Below, piece by piece: positions 39,001 through 47,716 of a DNA stretch of 64,000 nucleotides. The notes beneath the pieces are model-generated. The model had not been told where the DNA came from. It was given only the letters and a program-made list of their open reading frames with translations, and did no database searches. Where the stretch lies: positions 372,001 through 436,000 of the forward strand of contig NZ_BAABFP010000008.1 in the NCBI RefSeq assembly GCF_039541115.1, read 5' to 3'. The position numbers and the translations under genes were made by a program. The stretch is from Angustibacter luteus. Its GTDB lineage: Bacteria; Actinomycetota; Actinomycetes; Actinomycetales; Angustibacteraceae. Each line of letters opens with the position of its first letter. The first letter of the stretch is position 1.

Positions 39001-42000
39001 CGGCCGGGGCGGCGATCGCGTACACGTTCCGCGTCACGAACGTCGGCAACGTGACCGTCGGCAGCCTGTCCATCGCCGACGTCTTCACCCAGCCCGCGGC
39101 ACCGGCCAACCTGCCGATCAGCTGTGCCGCAACGACTCTCACCCCGGGCGCAGCCACCACCTGCACCACGTCGTACACCGCGACGCAGGCCGACGTCGAC
39201 AACGGCTCGATCACGAACACCGCCACCGCCAACGGCAGCGACCCGGCCGGCAACCCGGTGACCTCCCAGCCCTCCACCGCCTCGGTCGCCGTCACGGTCA
39301 CCGCTGCCCTGACGGTGGTCAAGAGCGCCAGCCCGGCCACCATCACCTCCGCCGGACAGGCGATCAGCTACTCGTTCCTGGTGACCAACACCGGCAACGT
39401 CACGATGTCGCTGCTGTCGATCGACGACACCCTGGCCGCGCCCGCCGCTCCCCCGCTGACCGTCGACTGCCCGCAACGAACCATCGACCCGGCCGCGCAG
39501 GTCACCTGCACGGCGACGTACACCGCCACCCAGGCCGACATCGACCACGGGTCGGTCGCCAACACCGCCACCGCGAACGCCCGGACCCCCACGGGGACCA
39601 CCATCACCTCACCACCGTCCGCCGAGACCGTCGACGTCGACCAGACGGCCGCGCTCAGCCTGACCAAGACCGCGTCGCGCGACACGGTGACCGCGCCGGG
39701 CCAGCTCATCGACTACACGTTCACGGTCACGAACGAGGGCAACGTCACCGTCGACTCGATCACGATCTCCGACCCCGTGTTCACCGGCGCGAACGCGCCG
39801 GTCTGCCGGCAGCAGTCGCTGGCCCCGCGGTCCTCCACCACCTGCACCGCGAGCCGCTCCACCACCCAGGCCGACATCGACAGCGGGGCGATCCGGAACA
39901 CCGCGGTCGCCGGCGGCAGCGACCCCGCTGGAGCGCCCGTGGCGTCCCCGGCGGCGACCGCCGTGGTGATCGCCACGCAGAGCGCCACGTTGCAGCTGGT
40001 GAAGTCCGCGTTGACGGAGGCGCTCACCACGGTGGGCCAGTCGGTCACCTACTCGTTCCTGGTCACCAACGCCGGCAACGTGACGGTCACCGACCTGACC
40101 ATCGACGACACGTTCGTCGCTCCGGCCGGCCCGGCCGAACCAGCCGTCTGCCCCGTGACGACGTTGGCCCCGGGCGACAGCACCACGTGCCTGGCGACGT
40201 ACGCGTCGACCCAGGCCGACTTCGACCAGGGCACCATCACCAACACGGCGACCGCGGGTGCCACGGGTCCGCAGGGCGGCGCCGTGGTCTCGAACCCGTC
40301 CTCGGCCCTGGTCACGACGAACGAGAACCTGGCGCTGCTGCTGCAGAAGCGCGCTACGCCGACCCAGATCTCCGCTGCCGGGCAACAGGTCTCCTACCAG
40401 TTCACGATCACCAACGCGGGCAACGTCACGATCCACGGCCTCGCCCTGGACGACGTCCTCGCCCCGCCGGCCGGACCGCCGGTCACCCCGACCTGCCTGC
40501 TCAGCACGCTCGCCTCCGGAGCGAGTACGACGTGCTCGGCCGTCTACACCGCGACCCAGGCCGACGTGGACAACGGCGTCATCAGCAACACCGCGACGGC
40601 GACCGGCCTCGACCCGGGCAACGACCCGGTGACGTCCAACCCGGCGTCGGCCGCCGTGGTCGTCAGCCGGTCCGCGTCGCTGTCCCTGGTGAAGACGGCC
40701 GACCCGACGACGGTGGACCACGCGGGCCAGCCGGTCGAGTTCTCCTTCGCCGTCGTCAACACCGGCAACGTCACCGTGAGCTCCCTGACGATCGCGGACC
40801 CGCCGTTGCGGTCCAACGTGCCGACGTGCGCGCCGACGGTCATCGCACCCGGGGAGGGCGCGACCTGCACCGCGACCTACGTCACCACCCAGGCGGACAT
40901 GGACCGTGGGGTCATCCAGAACGTCGCCGTCGCCGCCGGGCGCGACCCGTCCGACGTGCCGGTGAGCTCGCCGCAGGCCGGCGTGACGGTCGACGTCGTG
41001 CAGGACGCCGGGCTGACCCTGGTCAAGACCGCGTCGCCCGCCGACCCGGTCACGGTGGGCACGAGCGTCGACTACGCGTTCGCTGTCACCAACTCCGGCA
41101 ACGTGAGCCTGACGAGCCTGGCGATCGCCGACAGCCTGACCGCACCGGCCGGCCCGGCGCTGACCGTCACCTGCCCGAGCGCCGCTCTCACTCCGGACGC
41201 CACGGTCAGCTGCACGGCCAGCTACACCGTGACCCAGGCCGACGTGGACAACGGCTCGATCAACAACACCGCCACCGCCGCGGCCGTCACGCCGGGCAGC
41301 ACCAGCGTCACGTCGAACGAGTCCACCGCCTCCGTGCCCATCGCCCAGACCCCGGGGCTGACCCTGGTCAAGTCCGTCACCCCGGAGACCGCGCACGACG
41401 CCGGCGACCGCGTGAGCTACACGTTCACCGTCAGCAACAGCGGCGACACCACGGTCACCGACCTGGCGATCGACGACGCGTTCACCGCGCCCGCCGGCCC
41501 GCCGTCCCCGATCGCCTGCCCGGTCACCACGCTGGCACCGGGCCAGGACACGCAGTGCACCGCCAGCTACGTGCTGACCCAGGCGGACGTCGACCACGGC
41601 ACGGTGGTCAACTCGGCCTCCGCGACGGGTACGGCACCGGGCGGGGGCACGATCACCTCGAACACGTCGACTGCCACGGTGTCGGTCCCGGCTGCGGCAG
41701 GGCTCGCCCTGACCAAGACGGCATCACCCACGACGGTGGCGCAGGCCGGCGCCACCGTGACCTACACGTTCGCCGTGACCAACACCGGGAACGTCAGCGT
41801 CACCGCCCTCGCCATCGACGACAGCCTCGAGGCGCCGGCCGGTCCCCCGCTGACGTCGATCGACTGCGCGAGTGCGGCTCTCGGGCCGAGCGAGGCGACG
41901 ACCTGCACGGCGTCGTACACGGTCACCCAGGCGGACGTCGACCACGGCGCCATCACCAACCGCGCGCACGCCACGGCCCTGGACGCGGCCGGGGATCCGG

Positions 42001-44309
42001 TTCAGTCCGACGACGACACGGCCACCGTCACCATCCCCGCCGACCCGGCGCTGACCCTGGTCAAGTCGGCCACCCCCGGCAGCGTCTCCGCGGTCGGCGA
42101 CCAGGTCGACTACGCGTTCCTGGTCACCAACACCGGCAACGACACGATCAGCCAGCTGTCGGTCGACGACCAGCTCAGCAGCCCCGCCGGGCCGGCCGTG
42201 GACGTCACCTGCCCGACGTCCACCCTCGCGCCGAGCGCGTCGACCACCTGCACCGCGACGTACACCGTGACCCAGGCCGACCTCGACCACGGCGCCATCG
42301 ACAACACCGCGACCGCGACCGGTGTCGACCCCCAGGCCGGTCCGGTCGCGTCCAACGAGTCGAGCGCCTCGGTGAGCGCGGCCCAGTCGCCCGCCGTCAC
42401 GCTGACCAAGACGGCGGCCCCGACGTCCGTGACGCAGGCCGGCCAGACCGTCACCTACCGCTTCCTGGCCAGCAACACCGGCAACGTCACGGTCAGCGAC
42501 CTCACCGTCCTCGACTCGCTGACCCCGCCCGCCGGCCCGGCGCTGGCGGTGAGCTGCCCGGCCACCACGCTGGCACCGGGTACGTCCACGACCTGCACCG
42601 CCGACTACGTGGTGATCCAGGCCGACGTCGACCACGGCCGCATCGACAACTCCGCCGTCGCCCAGGCCACCGGCCCGGCGGGGCAGCAGGTCTCGTCCGA
42701 CGCCTCGACCGCGGTCGTGGACGTCGGTGCCCTGCCGTCCCTGACGCTGGCCAAGTCGGCCTCCCCGACGTCCGCCGCGCGAGCGGGCCAGAGCATCACC
42801 TACACGTTCCGGGTCACCAACACGGGCAACGTGACCCTGGCGGCGCTCGCCGTCACCGACACGTTCACCGCCCCCGCCGGCCCGGAACCCACGATCGTGT
42901 GCCCCGACAGCCCACTCGCCCCCGGTGGCTCGGCGACCTGCACGTCGACGTACTCGGTGACCCAGGCCGATGTCGACCACGGCACCGTCGACAACAGCGC
43001 GTTGGCGGCCGCCACCGTGCCCGGCGGGGGCGACGTCCAGTCAGCGCCGTCCACCGCCCGCGTCACCATCGGCGCCGCGCCGTCGCTGTCGCTGGTCAAG
43101 TCCTCGCCCACCACCCTGGTGTCCCACGCCGGCGAGTCGGTGACCTACGAGTTCCTCGCGACCAACACCGGCAACGTCACGCTGCACGGCGTCGTCATCG
43201 TGGACACCTTCGAGGCGCCCGCCGGCCCCGGGCTGACCGCGGTCTGCCCGGACACACCGCTGCCGCCAGGCGCCCAGACGACCTGCACCGCCGACTACGT
43301 CGTGACGCAGGCCGACATCGACCACGGCCAGATCAGCAACACCGCGACGGCTGACGCCACCGACCCGGACGGCGGGACGGCGACCTCGGCCCCGTCGACC
43401 GCGGTGATCCCCGTCTTCGCCGGGCCACCCGCGATCAGCCTCGTCAAGGAGGCCGCCGTCAACGACACGAACGGCAACGCCGTCCTGGACGTCGGCGACG
43501 AGGTGAGCTGGACGTTCGTGGTGACGAACACCGGGCAGATCACCCTCGGTATCGCCGTCGAGGACGACACCGCAGGACCGGTCACCTGCCCCGTCCCGAC
43601 CTTGGTGCCGAGCAGCTCGACGACGTGCCGCGCGGACCGACCCCACGTGATCAGCCAGGCGGACGTCGACGCCGGGTCGGTGACCAACACCGCCACCGCG
43701 ATCGGGACACCTGCCGGCGGCGCCCCCGTCACCTCGACCCCGTCCAGCGCCACCGTCCCGCTGCCGGACAGCCCGGCGCTGCAGCTGACCAAGCAGGCGC
43801 AGGTGACCGACACCAACCGCGACGGGGTCACGAATGCCGGCGACACCGTCCGGTGGACGTTCCAGGCCACCAACACCGGCAACACGACGCTGACCGACAT
43901 CGTCGTGCACGACGCGCTGGCCGGGCCGGTCACCTGCCCGAGCTCGAACGTCGCACCCGGCCGTTCGGTGACCTGTTCGTCTGCGCCGCAACCGATCACG
44001 GCCGCACAGGCCGCCGCCGGCACCATCGTCAACACCGCCACCGCGACGGGCACCAGCGTCCGTGGGGCGTCCGTGCTGTCCGCGGCGGCGACTGCCACGG
44101 TGTCCGTCGTCGCCGGTGGCGGATCGGGCGGGGCGGTGTCCCAGCCCGGGTCCGGACCGGCTGGTGGGTCGGGATCCGGGTCCGGCTCGGACCTGCCGCA
44201 CACCGGCGCCTACGCGGTGCAGGAGTCGCTGCTCATCGGTGTCGGCGCGATCCTCCTCGGGCTGCTGCTGGTGCTCGGCACGCTGGTCCGCCGACGCGAT
44301 GAGGCATGA
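33090..44309 (+). CDS. Giant LPxTG-anchored DUF11-like repeat surface protein
   Basis: A 3739-residue secreted protein. A basic N-region and hydrophobic core end in VPAEAA (cleavage near 34). Residues about 40-370 form a unique N-terminal beta domain with several Cys. Then come about 29 tandem DUF11-like repeats of roughly 110 residues, each opening like ALTLAKTASPTT and holding TQADVDNGTIANSA near its end. Most repeats contain two Cys at fixed spacing, so intradomain disulfides are likely. The final two repeats are distinct and contain DTNGNAVLD-like loops. A Gly/Ser linker, the sorting motif LPHTG, a membrane segment and RRRDEA close the protein. No sortase gene lies nearby. GTG start at 33090, with GGAGG about 11 bases upstream. 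Confidence 0.92.
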   Translation: MHPLPRWRRLVAVLVTVALTFGLGAIAAVPAEAAVEAPLSLAFNQQVYGDALMGGNAVLVCPAGNTDCTNSTNRTSTAVNDNFYMTQTGANAGNGWFNSSSISLTIPTGATIAYARLLWAGDTGVFKTGTNTTVTSRCNSNNSPVAVQPPGAASTTPVQLTVGAKAKVSVTAQRFTTDAIANVSVNQPQYYSAAANVTPQFVGAPTGSPLTITTSNVWTPAGFGCMGGWSLVLVYSYPQADPTNAPTKREVFVYDGHVRQNSTDPTTTTTISGFRVSGQARVGVVAYEGDWGITGDQFSINGTAQTDPGAPNGSSTNFFTSYAQFRSPTAPNNFSVDAKQFNVSTAVIKPGDTSASLSFSTSGDSYLAQELVLSIPVPTLQITKTAAPTTVHPGDTVTYTITVTNPTTGSTASNVVVTDPLTPACNRTIGSLTGSTTYTCTGVAGSGGFTNVATATGTNAQGDALTGTAQAPVTVLNPALTITKTTDQPGYRVGATVTYTITVNNTGNADLANVAVTDPTTAGCARTIGSLAAGDTTTYTCTATAPVSGNSNTASVSGQDSLTRTVTATATVPVPVIRPALTLAKTASPTTATAAGQTITYSFKVTNSGDSTVSSISIADTLTAPAGPVPAITCPVTTLAAAASTTCTGTYAVTQADVDNGTIANSAVANGSDIAGGAVASNASAATVTVTRSPALTIRKTASPATVATAGQAIAYSFVVSNTGNVTIHGITVADVLTAPAGPTPTVSCPTTTLAPSSSTTCTATYSTTQNDIDAGSVTNTATASGLGPNNAPVTSGPSTASVTASAGASLALVKTATPTVVSAAGQQVAYSFKVTNTGNLTVRSLSIADTFTAPAGPVPSVTCPVTQLAPNASTTCTATYTATQADVDSGTIRNAAIANATDAQGRPVASAQSNASVTVTATPRLALTKTVSPATVTAAGQQVTYTFAVTNSGNVTIRSLAIADTFTSPAGPVPAITCPATTLAPGTSTSCTASYTATQADVDNGTIKNSAVAQGTDPSGGSVSSPTATATVTAPPTATLSLVKTATPSTVTALGQQVSYQFRVTNTGNVTLSSAGITDSLAAPATPPLVISCPPTAVPPGASTQCTATYTVGQADIDNGSINNTATARAVSPGGATVTSNASTASVTVNVTSALTLRKAASPTTISGAGQNVSYTFTVTNAGQTTISTVGINDPMFTGARAPVCAVTTLAPDASAVCTASYTSTQADMDRGSIANTATAGGTTPQGGAVTSAPASATVAVSATPRLQLTKSASPASFANQGSTITYTFSVVNTGNVTVSGLAIDDALAAPATPQLGPISCASTSLAPAASTTCTATYVTKAADVDNGSISNAATATGTDPTGGPVTSNQSTATVSAITNAALSLTKTAAPTTITRAGQTITFTFAVTNSGNQTVSTIAVTDINRAPAGPLSGPVTCAATSLAAGASTTCSGTYVATQADVDHGSIADTAVASGRDPTANPVSSNASTAIVTVVQSPALSVVKTAAPSTLTRSGQQVTYSFVVTNRGNVTITGVSIADSFSGPAGPPATPVCPATTLAPGASLTCSASYTATQADVDNGRIENTATASGTDPNGGSVTAPPDTATVTIAASPAMSLTKTATPSTVSTAGQTVSYTFTAVNTGNVTLAPISIADALAPPAVPALTVTCPKAILPPGASTACTASHTVTQADLDNGSINNTATARSTDPSGGAVSSSPSTAAVAVTQQAALTVTKSASPTTITAAGQAVTYAFLVTNTGNQTVTGLVIRDTLAAPATPQLPAIACPVTTLAPNASTTCSATYTSKQADLDHGSIDNTATAAGQDPAGDPVVSPPSTASVGVSATPSLVLSKTVTPTTYDAAGQTLTYTFTVTNDGNVTVRALAVVDPMFTGAGAATCAAGTLAPSARTTCTARHTVTQADLDAGSIQNTATARGTDPTGDPVTSPPSSASASANQTPALSLVKTASPTTISAAGAAIAYTFRVTNVGNVTVGSLSIADVFTQPAAPANLPISCAATTLTPGAATTCTTSYTATQADVDNGSITNTATANGSDPAGNPVTSQPSTASVAVTVTAALTVVKSASPATITSAGQAISYSFLVTNTGNVTMSLLSIDDTLAAPAAPPLTVDCPQRTIDPAAQVTCTATYTATQADIDHGSVANTATANARTPTGTTITSPPSAETVDVDQTAALSLTKTASRDTVTAPGQLIDYTFTVTNEGNVTVDSITISDPVFTGANAPVCRQQSLAPRSSTTCTASRSTTQADIDSGAIRNTAVAGGSDPAGAPVASPAATAVVIATQSATLQLVKSALTEALTTVGQSVTYSFLVTNAGNVTVTDLTIDDTFVAPAGPAEPAVCPVTTLAPGDSTTCLATYASTQADFDQGTITNTATAGATGPQGGAVVSNPSSALVTTNENLALLLQKRATPTQISAAGQQVSYQFTITNAGNVTIHGLALDDVLAPPAGPPVTPTCLLSTLASGASTTCSAVYTATQADVDNGVISNTATATGLDPGNDPVTSNPASAAVVVSRSASLSLVKTADPTTVDHAGQPVEFSFAVVNTGNVTVSSLTIADPPLRSNVPTCAPTVIAPGEGATCTATYVTTQADMDRGVIQNVAVAAGRDPSDVPVSSPQAGVTVDVVQDAGLTLVKTASPADPVTVGTSVDYAFAVTNSGNVSLTSLAIADSLTAPAGPALTVTCPSAALTPDATVSCTASYTVTQADVDNGSINNTATAAAVTPGSTSVTSNESTASVPIAQTPGLTLVKSVTPETAHDAGDRVSYTFTVSNSGDTTVTDLAIDDAFTAPAGPPSPIACPVTTLAPGQDTQCTASYVLTQADVDHGTVVNSASATGTAPGGGTITSNTSTATVSVPAAAGLALTKTASPTTVAQAGATVTYTFAVTNTGNVSVTALAIDDSLEAPAGPPLTSIDCASAALGPSEATTCTASYTVTQADVDHGAITNRAHATALDAAGDPVQSDDDTATVTIPADPALTLVKSATPGSVSAVGDQVDYAFLVTNTGNDTISQLSVDDQLSSPAGPAVDVTCPTSTLAPSASTTCTATYTVTQADLDHGAIDNTATATGVDPQAGPVASNESSASVSAAQSPAVTLTKTAAPTSVTQAGQTVTYRFLASNTGNVTVSDLTVLDSLTPPAGPALAVSCPATTLAPGTSTTCTADYVVIQADVDHGRIDNSAVAQATGPAGQQVSSDASTAVVDVGALPSLTLAKSASPTSAARAGQSITYTFRVTNTGNVTLAALAVTDTFTAPAGPEPTIVCPDSPLAPGGSATCTSTYSVTQADVDHGTVDNSALAAATVPGGGDVQSAPSTARVTIGAAPSLSLVKSSPTTLVSHAGESVTYEFLATNTGNVTLHGVVIVDTFEAPAGPGLTAVCPDTPLPPGAQTTCTADYVVTQADIDHGQISNTATADATDPDGGTATSAPSTAVIPVFAGPPAISLVKEAAVNDTNGNAVLDVGDEVSWTFVVTNTGQITLGIAVEDDTAGPVTCPVPTLVPSSSTTCRADRPHVISQADVDAGSVTNTATAIGTPAGGAPVTSTPSSATVPLPDSPALQLTKQAQVTDTNRDGVTNAGDTVRWTFQATNTGNTTLTDIVVHDALAGPVTCPSSNVAPGRSVTCSSAPQPITAAQAAAGTIVNTATATGTSVRGASVLSAAATATVSVVAGGGSGGAVSQPGSGPAGGSGSGSGSDLPHTGAYAVQESLLIGVGAILLGLLLVLGTLVRRRDEA

Positions 44310-44337
44310 TCGAAATCCGACCGACCCTAGGAGCAGC

Positions 44338-44778
44338 GTGTTCTCGAAGTCTGCCGTCGTCCTGCTGACTGTCGCCGTGGCAAGCACGGTGGTCGGCTGC
44401 ACGTCCTCGGACCAGAAGCCCACGCCGACCGGCGCCGCGGCGTCCGGCAGCAAGACCACGCCGGCGCACGTCCCCACGCAGGAGCCCCTGCCCGAGCCGT
44501 CGAAGATCCGCAACGACGTGAAGCTGCGCCGCACCACCGCCATCACCGGCTGCACCTCGAAGTCGGGCGGGTGGCAGGCCACGGGGAAGTCCGTCAACCC
44601 CAGCAAGAAGGACGTGAAGCTCACCATCACGGTGTTCTTCACCACGACCGCCGCCACCGTGCTGGACTACGCGACGACGAAGGTCACCGTGCCGGCCAAG
44701 GGCGATGCCACGTGGACCGCCGCCGCCAGCTTCGCGGCCGAGCCGAACATGCGCTGCGTCCTGCGGGGCGTCGGCTAG
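44338..44778 (+). CDS. Putative lipoprotein
   Basis: A 146-residue protein with a lipoprotein signal: a hydrophobic segment ending VASTVVGC, with Cys21 as the lipidation site. A Thr/Pro-rich spacer leads to a beta-rich domain (TAITGCTSKSGGWQATGKSVNP, then LTITVFFTTTAATVLDYATTKV) resembling FxLYD-like small sandwich domains. GTG 44338 follows AGGAGC, 28 bases after the giant gene; co-expression is possible. Confidence 0.75.
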   Translation: MFSKSAVVLLTVAVASTVVGCTSSDQKPTPTGAAASGSKTTPAHVPTQEPLPEPSKIRNDVKLRRTTAITGCTSKSGGWQATGKSVNPSKKDVKLTITVFFTTTAATVLDYATTKVTVPAKGDATWTAAASFAAEPNMRCVLRGVG

Positions 44779-44798
44779 ACCGCCCGGCCGTGGTGAGA

Positions 44799-45848
44799 TC
44801 AGCCCTGCGCCGCGCGCAGCCGGCGCACCGCCTCGTCCGGCACCAGCTCGCGCGGCAGGACCTGCAGCAGGCCGGTGGTCGTGGCCAGCACGACGACGTC
44901 GCCCCGGACGTCGCAGCGGCGGATCGCGGTGTACGCGAGGGAGGCTTCGGCGCCGTCGACGTCGAGGTGCAGGTGGGTGTCGTCGAAGCGACTACGTAGC
45001 CTCCGGCCGACTCGCGCGCTGCGCCGCCACGTCCTCCTGGTCTGGAGCGCGGCGGCCAGGAGCACGGAACCGGCGAACAGCAGGGCCACCGCGGCGCCGG
45101 GCACCCACCCGATGGCGTCTCCCACCCACACCCCCAACCCGATCGAGATCAGCGGCACGGCGAGACCGACCCGGCCCCGCAGCAGCCGGTACCGCAGCAC
45201 CGCGGGATACGCGCGCTCGAGCATCTCGGCCGTGAGCACCACGGCGCCGCCGACCACGTCCGGATCCACCCGTTCGGGCTCGAGCTCGACCGGACCTGCC
45301 ACGACCGGACCTGCCACGACCTGACCCGCCACGTCGGGCGCCTGCGCGAGGGCGATCCGCTCCCGCAGCCACGCGACGTCCGCGGCGGTGAGCAACCCGG
45401 GAGGCAACGTGATGGAGCTGCGCACCCGCCGCATCGGCAGGACCACGTGACCCTGCACGAGGAGCGGCTCCCGGATGTCGGCGTACGGCGACTGTCCTTC
45501 ACCGACAGCGGTCCGCACCCGCAGCACGTCGTCCGCGAGGTCGACGGCCAGCGTGGCCCCGGCCGGGCACAGCGCCAGGGTCGCACGCATCAGGCGCCGG
45601 TGGGTCGCCCACACCAGGACCGCCGCCACGACGACGGCCGACACGAGGCCTTGCACCACAGCGCCTGTCGGGTAGCCGTCCGAGGCGAGCGGCAACGCAC
45701 CGAGGACGCCGACGAGCAGCACCGCGCCCACGGGCCCCGGGCGGAGCAGCCGTGCCCGGACCAGGGCCCGAGCCATGGCGGGCGCCGTCCCACGACCGCA
45801 GGTCATCGACCGGTACTGCCCGGCGCGGGGCTTGTCACCTTCAGTCAT
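44799..45848 (-). CDS. Membrane protein with YcxB-like features
   Basis: A 349-residue membrane protein with two N-terminal transmembrane helices (about 37-75) and another pair near 225-262. Two cytoplasmic beta segments resemble YcxB or PH-like domains (DDVLRVRTAVGEGQSPYADIREPLL, and FDDTHLHLDVDGAEASLAY). The middle contains a short perfect repeat VVAGPVVAGP encoded by two 15-base units. The functional assignment is weak. ATG at 45848 is preferred; upstream in-frame starts give an unconserved leader. Confidence 0.6.
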   Translation of the reverse strand: MTEGDKPRAGQYRSMTCGRGTAPAMARALVRARLLRPGPVGAVLLVGVLGALPLASDGYPTGAVVQGLVSAVVVAAVLVWATHRRLMRATLALCPAGATLAVDLADDVLRVRTAVGEGQSPYADIREPLLVQGHVVLPMRRVRSSITLPPGLLTAADVAWLRERIALAQAPDVAGQVVAGPVVAGPVELEPERVDPDVVGGAVVLTAEMLERAYPAVLRYRLLRGRVGLAVPLISIGLGVWVGDAIGWVPGAAVALLFAGSVLLAAALQTRRTWRRSARVGRRLRSRFDDTHLHLDVDGAEASLAYTAIRRCDVRGDVVVLATTTGLLQVLPRELVPDEAVRRLRAAQG

Positions 45849-45906
45849 GGGCCCGGAGCCTAGGGCGGCCGACGCGACCCGTGGGCGGAAACAGCGCGCG
45901 CTACGC

Positions 45907-46806
45907 CTACTTGCTGAAGCCGGCGGTGAGCCCACTGACCAGCTGGCGCCGGCCGAAGGCGTACAGGATGAGGATCGGCAGCGTGGTCAGCACGACGGAG
46001 GCCAGGACGGCGGGCACGTTGACGCCGTACTGGCTCTGGAAGGACCAGACCGCGAGCGGAAGGGTCCGCTTCTCGGTGCTCTGGGTCAGGATCAGCGGCA
46101 GCAGGAACGCGTTCCACACGGCGAGGCCGTTGTAGATCGCCACGGTCACCAGCGCCGGCCGGGTCAGCGGGAACGCCAACCGCCACAACGTCGTCCACTC
46201 GCTCGCCCCGTCGACCCGCATCGACTCGAAGAGCTCACGCGGGACGTCGCGGACGAAGTTCGTGAGGACCAGCACCGACAACGGGATGGCGAAGGCGATG
46301 GACGGCAGGATCATCGCCAGCAGGGTGTCGTACAGGTGCAGCCGGATGATGATCAGATAGACCGGGATGATGGTGGCCTGCAACGGGATCGCCAGACCCC
46401 CCAGGAAGATCCCGTTCATCACCCGCAACGTGCGGCCGGCCCCACGCACGATGGCGTAGGCCGCCATGAACGACACGAGCACGGCCGGCACGATCGTCCC
46501 GGCCGTCACGATCACGCTGTTCAGGAAGTACCGCGGAAAGCCGGAGTGGATGACCAGCTGGTAGTTGGCGAAGGTCGGCTCGGGCGGCGGCTTGAGCGGG
46601 TTCATCGCGTAGTAGTTGGCCTGCGTCTTGAAGCTCGTGATGACGATCCAATAGACGGGCACGATCACGATCACGAGCCAGACGATGCCCAGGATCGCGC
46701 CCAACCAGTTGGGTCGCGGACGGCGTCCGGCCGGTCCCTCGTGGCGGGTCGGGGTCTTGCGACGTCCCTGCGTCGGCGTGGTCACCGTGGTCGCCACGTC
46801 AGCCAC
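45907..46806 (-). CDS. Sugar ABC transporter permease (MalG type)
   Basis: A 299-residue permease with six hydrophobic segments and the EAA loop as ESMRVDGASEWTTLWRLAFPL. The N-terminal basic leader and SFKTQANYYAMNPLKPP periplasmic start are typical of CUT1 MalG-like permeases. GTG 46806 overlaps the end of the MalF-type gene by 8 bases. No ATP-binding gene is in the cluster, so an unlinked shared ATPase (MsiK type) is expected in actinobacteria. Confidence 0.92.
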   Translation of the reverse strand: MADVATTVTTPTQGRRKTPTRHEGPAGRRPRPNWLGAILGIVWLVIVIVPVYWIVITSFKTQANYYAMNPLKPPPEPTFANYQLVIHSGFPRYFLNSVIVTAGTIVPAVLVSFMAAYAIVRGAGRTLRVMNGIFLGGLAIPLQATIIPVYLIIIRLHLYDTLLAMILPSIAFAIPLSVLVLTNFVRDVPRELFESMRVDGASEWTTLWRLAFPLTRPALVTVAIYNGLAVWNAFLLPLILTQSTEKRTLPLAVWSFQSQYGVNVPAVLASVVLTTLPILILYAFGRRQLVSGLTAGFSK

Positions 46807-47716
46807 CTTCCAACGTGCTCTGGGTGTTCGCCCCGCCGCCGATGCGGCGCAGGAGCAGCGCCAGGCCCACCCCGAAGAGGACGAGGATGACCGCGATCAC
46901 GCTGGCCAGGCCCATCAGGTTCGCCTGGAAGCCCGTCTTGTACATGGACAGCGCCAGCACTCGCGTGGCATCGCCGGGCCCGCCGGCGGTGAGGATGAAG
47001 ATCAGGTCGAAGAAGGTGAGCGAGCCGACGACCATGAGCGTCGACGAGGCGATGACCGTGTTCTTCAGCTGCGGCAGCGTGATGCTCCAGAACGCGCGGA
47101 TCCGCCCGGCGCCGTCGATCTCGGCAGCCTCGTACATGGTGCGCGGGATCTGCCGCGCCGCACCTTGGTAGATCAGCGAGTGGAACGGGATGAACTGCCA
47201 GGACACGATGAAGATGACCACGGCGACCGCGAGCCCGCCCCGGCCGAGCCAGTCCTGCGAGAGCCACCCGATGTGCAGCCCCGCGCCGAGGCCGAAGTTA
47301 GGGTCCAGCAACGCCTTGTAGGCGACGGCGATGGCCGCCGAGCTCAGCAGCAGCGGGATGAAGTACAGGACGGCGAGCCAGTTCCGGTACCGCTGGTGGC
47401 CGGCCAGGAACACCCCGATGAGGATGCTCAGGGGGGTCTGCACGAGCCACGAGAGAATCATGATCTTGAACGTGACGAAGATGGCGTGCGGCAGGCCGGG
47501 GTTGGCGAGCTCGGCGCGCCAGCTCCGGAGCCCCGTGAAGTGGATGACCCCGATGCCGTCCCAGGAGGTGAAGCTCAGGCCCAGCACGCCGAGCAGCGGG
47601 ATCACGCCGAACGCGGTGAAGATGACCATCGCCGGCAGCGCCATCCACGTGACCGAACCGCTCCGGCCGGCGAGAGAGGCGCCAGCCGGAGCGGTGCTCG
47701 GTCGAGCAGTGCTCAT
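46799..47716 (-). CDS. Sugar ABC transporter permease (MalF type)
   Basis: A 305-residue permease with six hydrophobic segments and the EAA loop as EAAEIDGAGRIRAFWSITLPQL. The typical PSILIGVFLA-like core and periplasmic loops (SWDGIGVIHFTG) fit the CUT1 family. ATG 47716 overlaps the TGA of the binding-protein gene (ATGA), and the stop overlaps the next permease, making a three-gene operon in the order binding protein, MalF, MalG. Confidence 0.92.
   Translation of the reverse strand: MSTARPSTAPAGASLAGRSGSVTWMALPAMVIFTAFGVIPLLGVLGLSFTSWDGIGVIHFTGLRSWRAELANPGLPHAIFVTFKIMILSWLVQTPLSILIGVFLAGHQRYRNWLAVLYFIPLLLSSAAIAVAYKALLDPNFGLGAGLHIGWLSQDWLGRGGLAVAVVIFIVSWQFIPFHSLIYQGAARQIPRTMYEAAEIDGAGRIRAFWSITLPQLKNTVIASSTLMVVGSLTFFDLIFILTAGGPGDATRVLALSMYKTGFQANLMGLASVIAVILVLFGVGLALLLRRIGGGANTQSTLEGG

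Noticed and set aside
36156-43000. Several long minus-strand frames opposite the giant surface gene (for example 36156-38519 and 39609-41597)
   Set aside because: They are a mirror of the strict codon periodicity of the plus-strand repeats and contain no recognisable domain.
45290-45330. Tandem 15-base units as a regulatory repeat
   Set aside because: They lie in frame within the membrane-protein gene and simply encode a repeated VVAGP.
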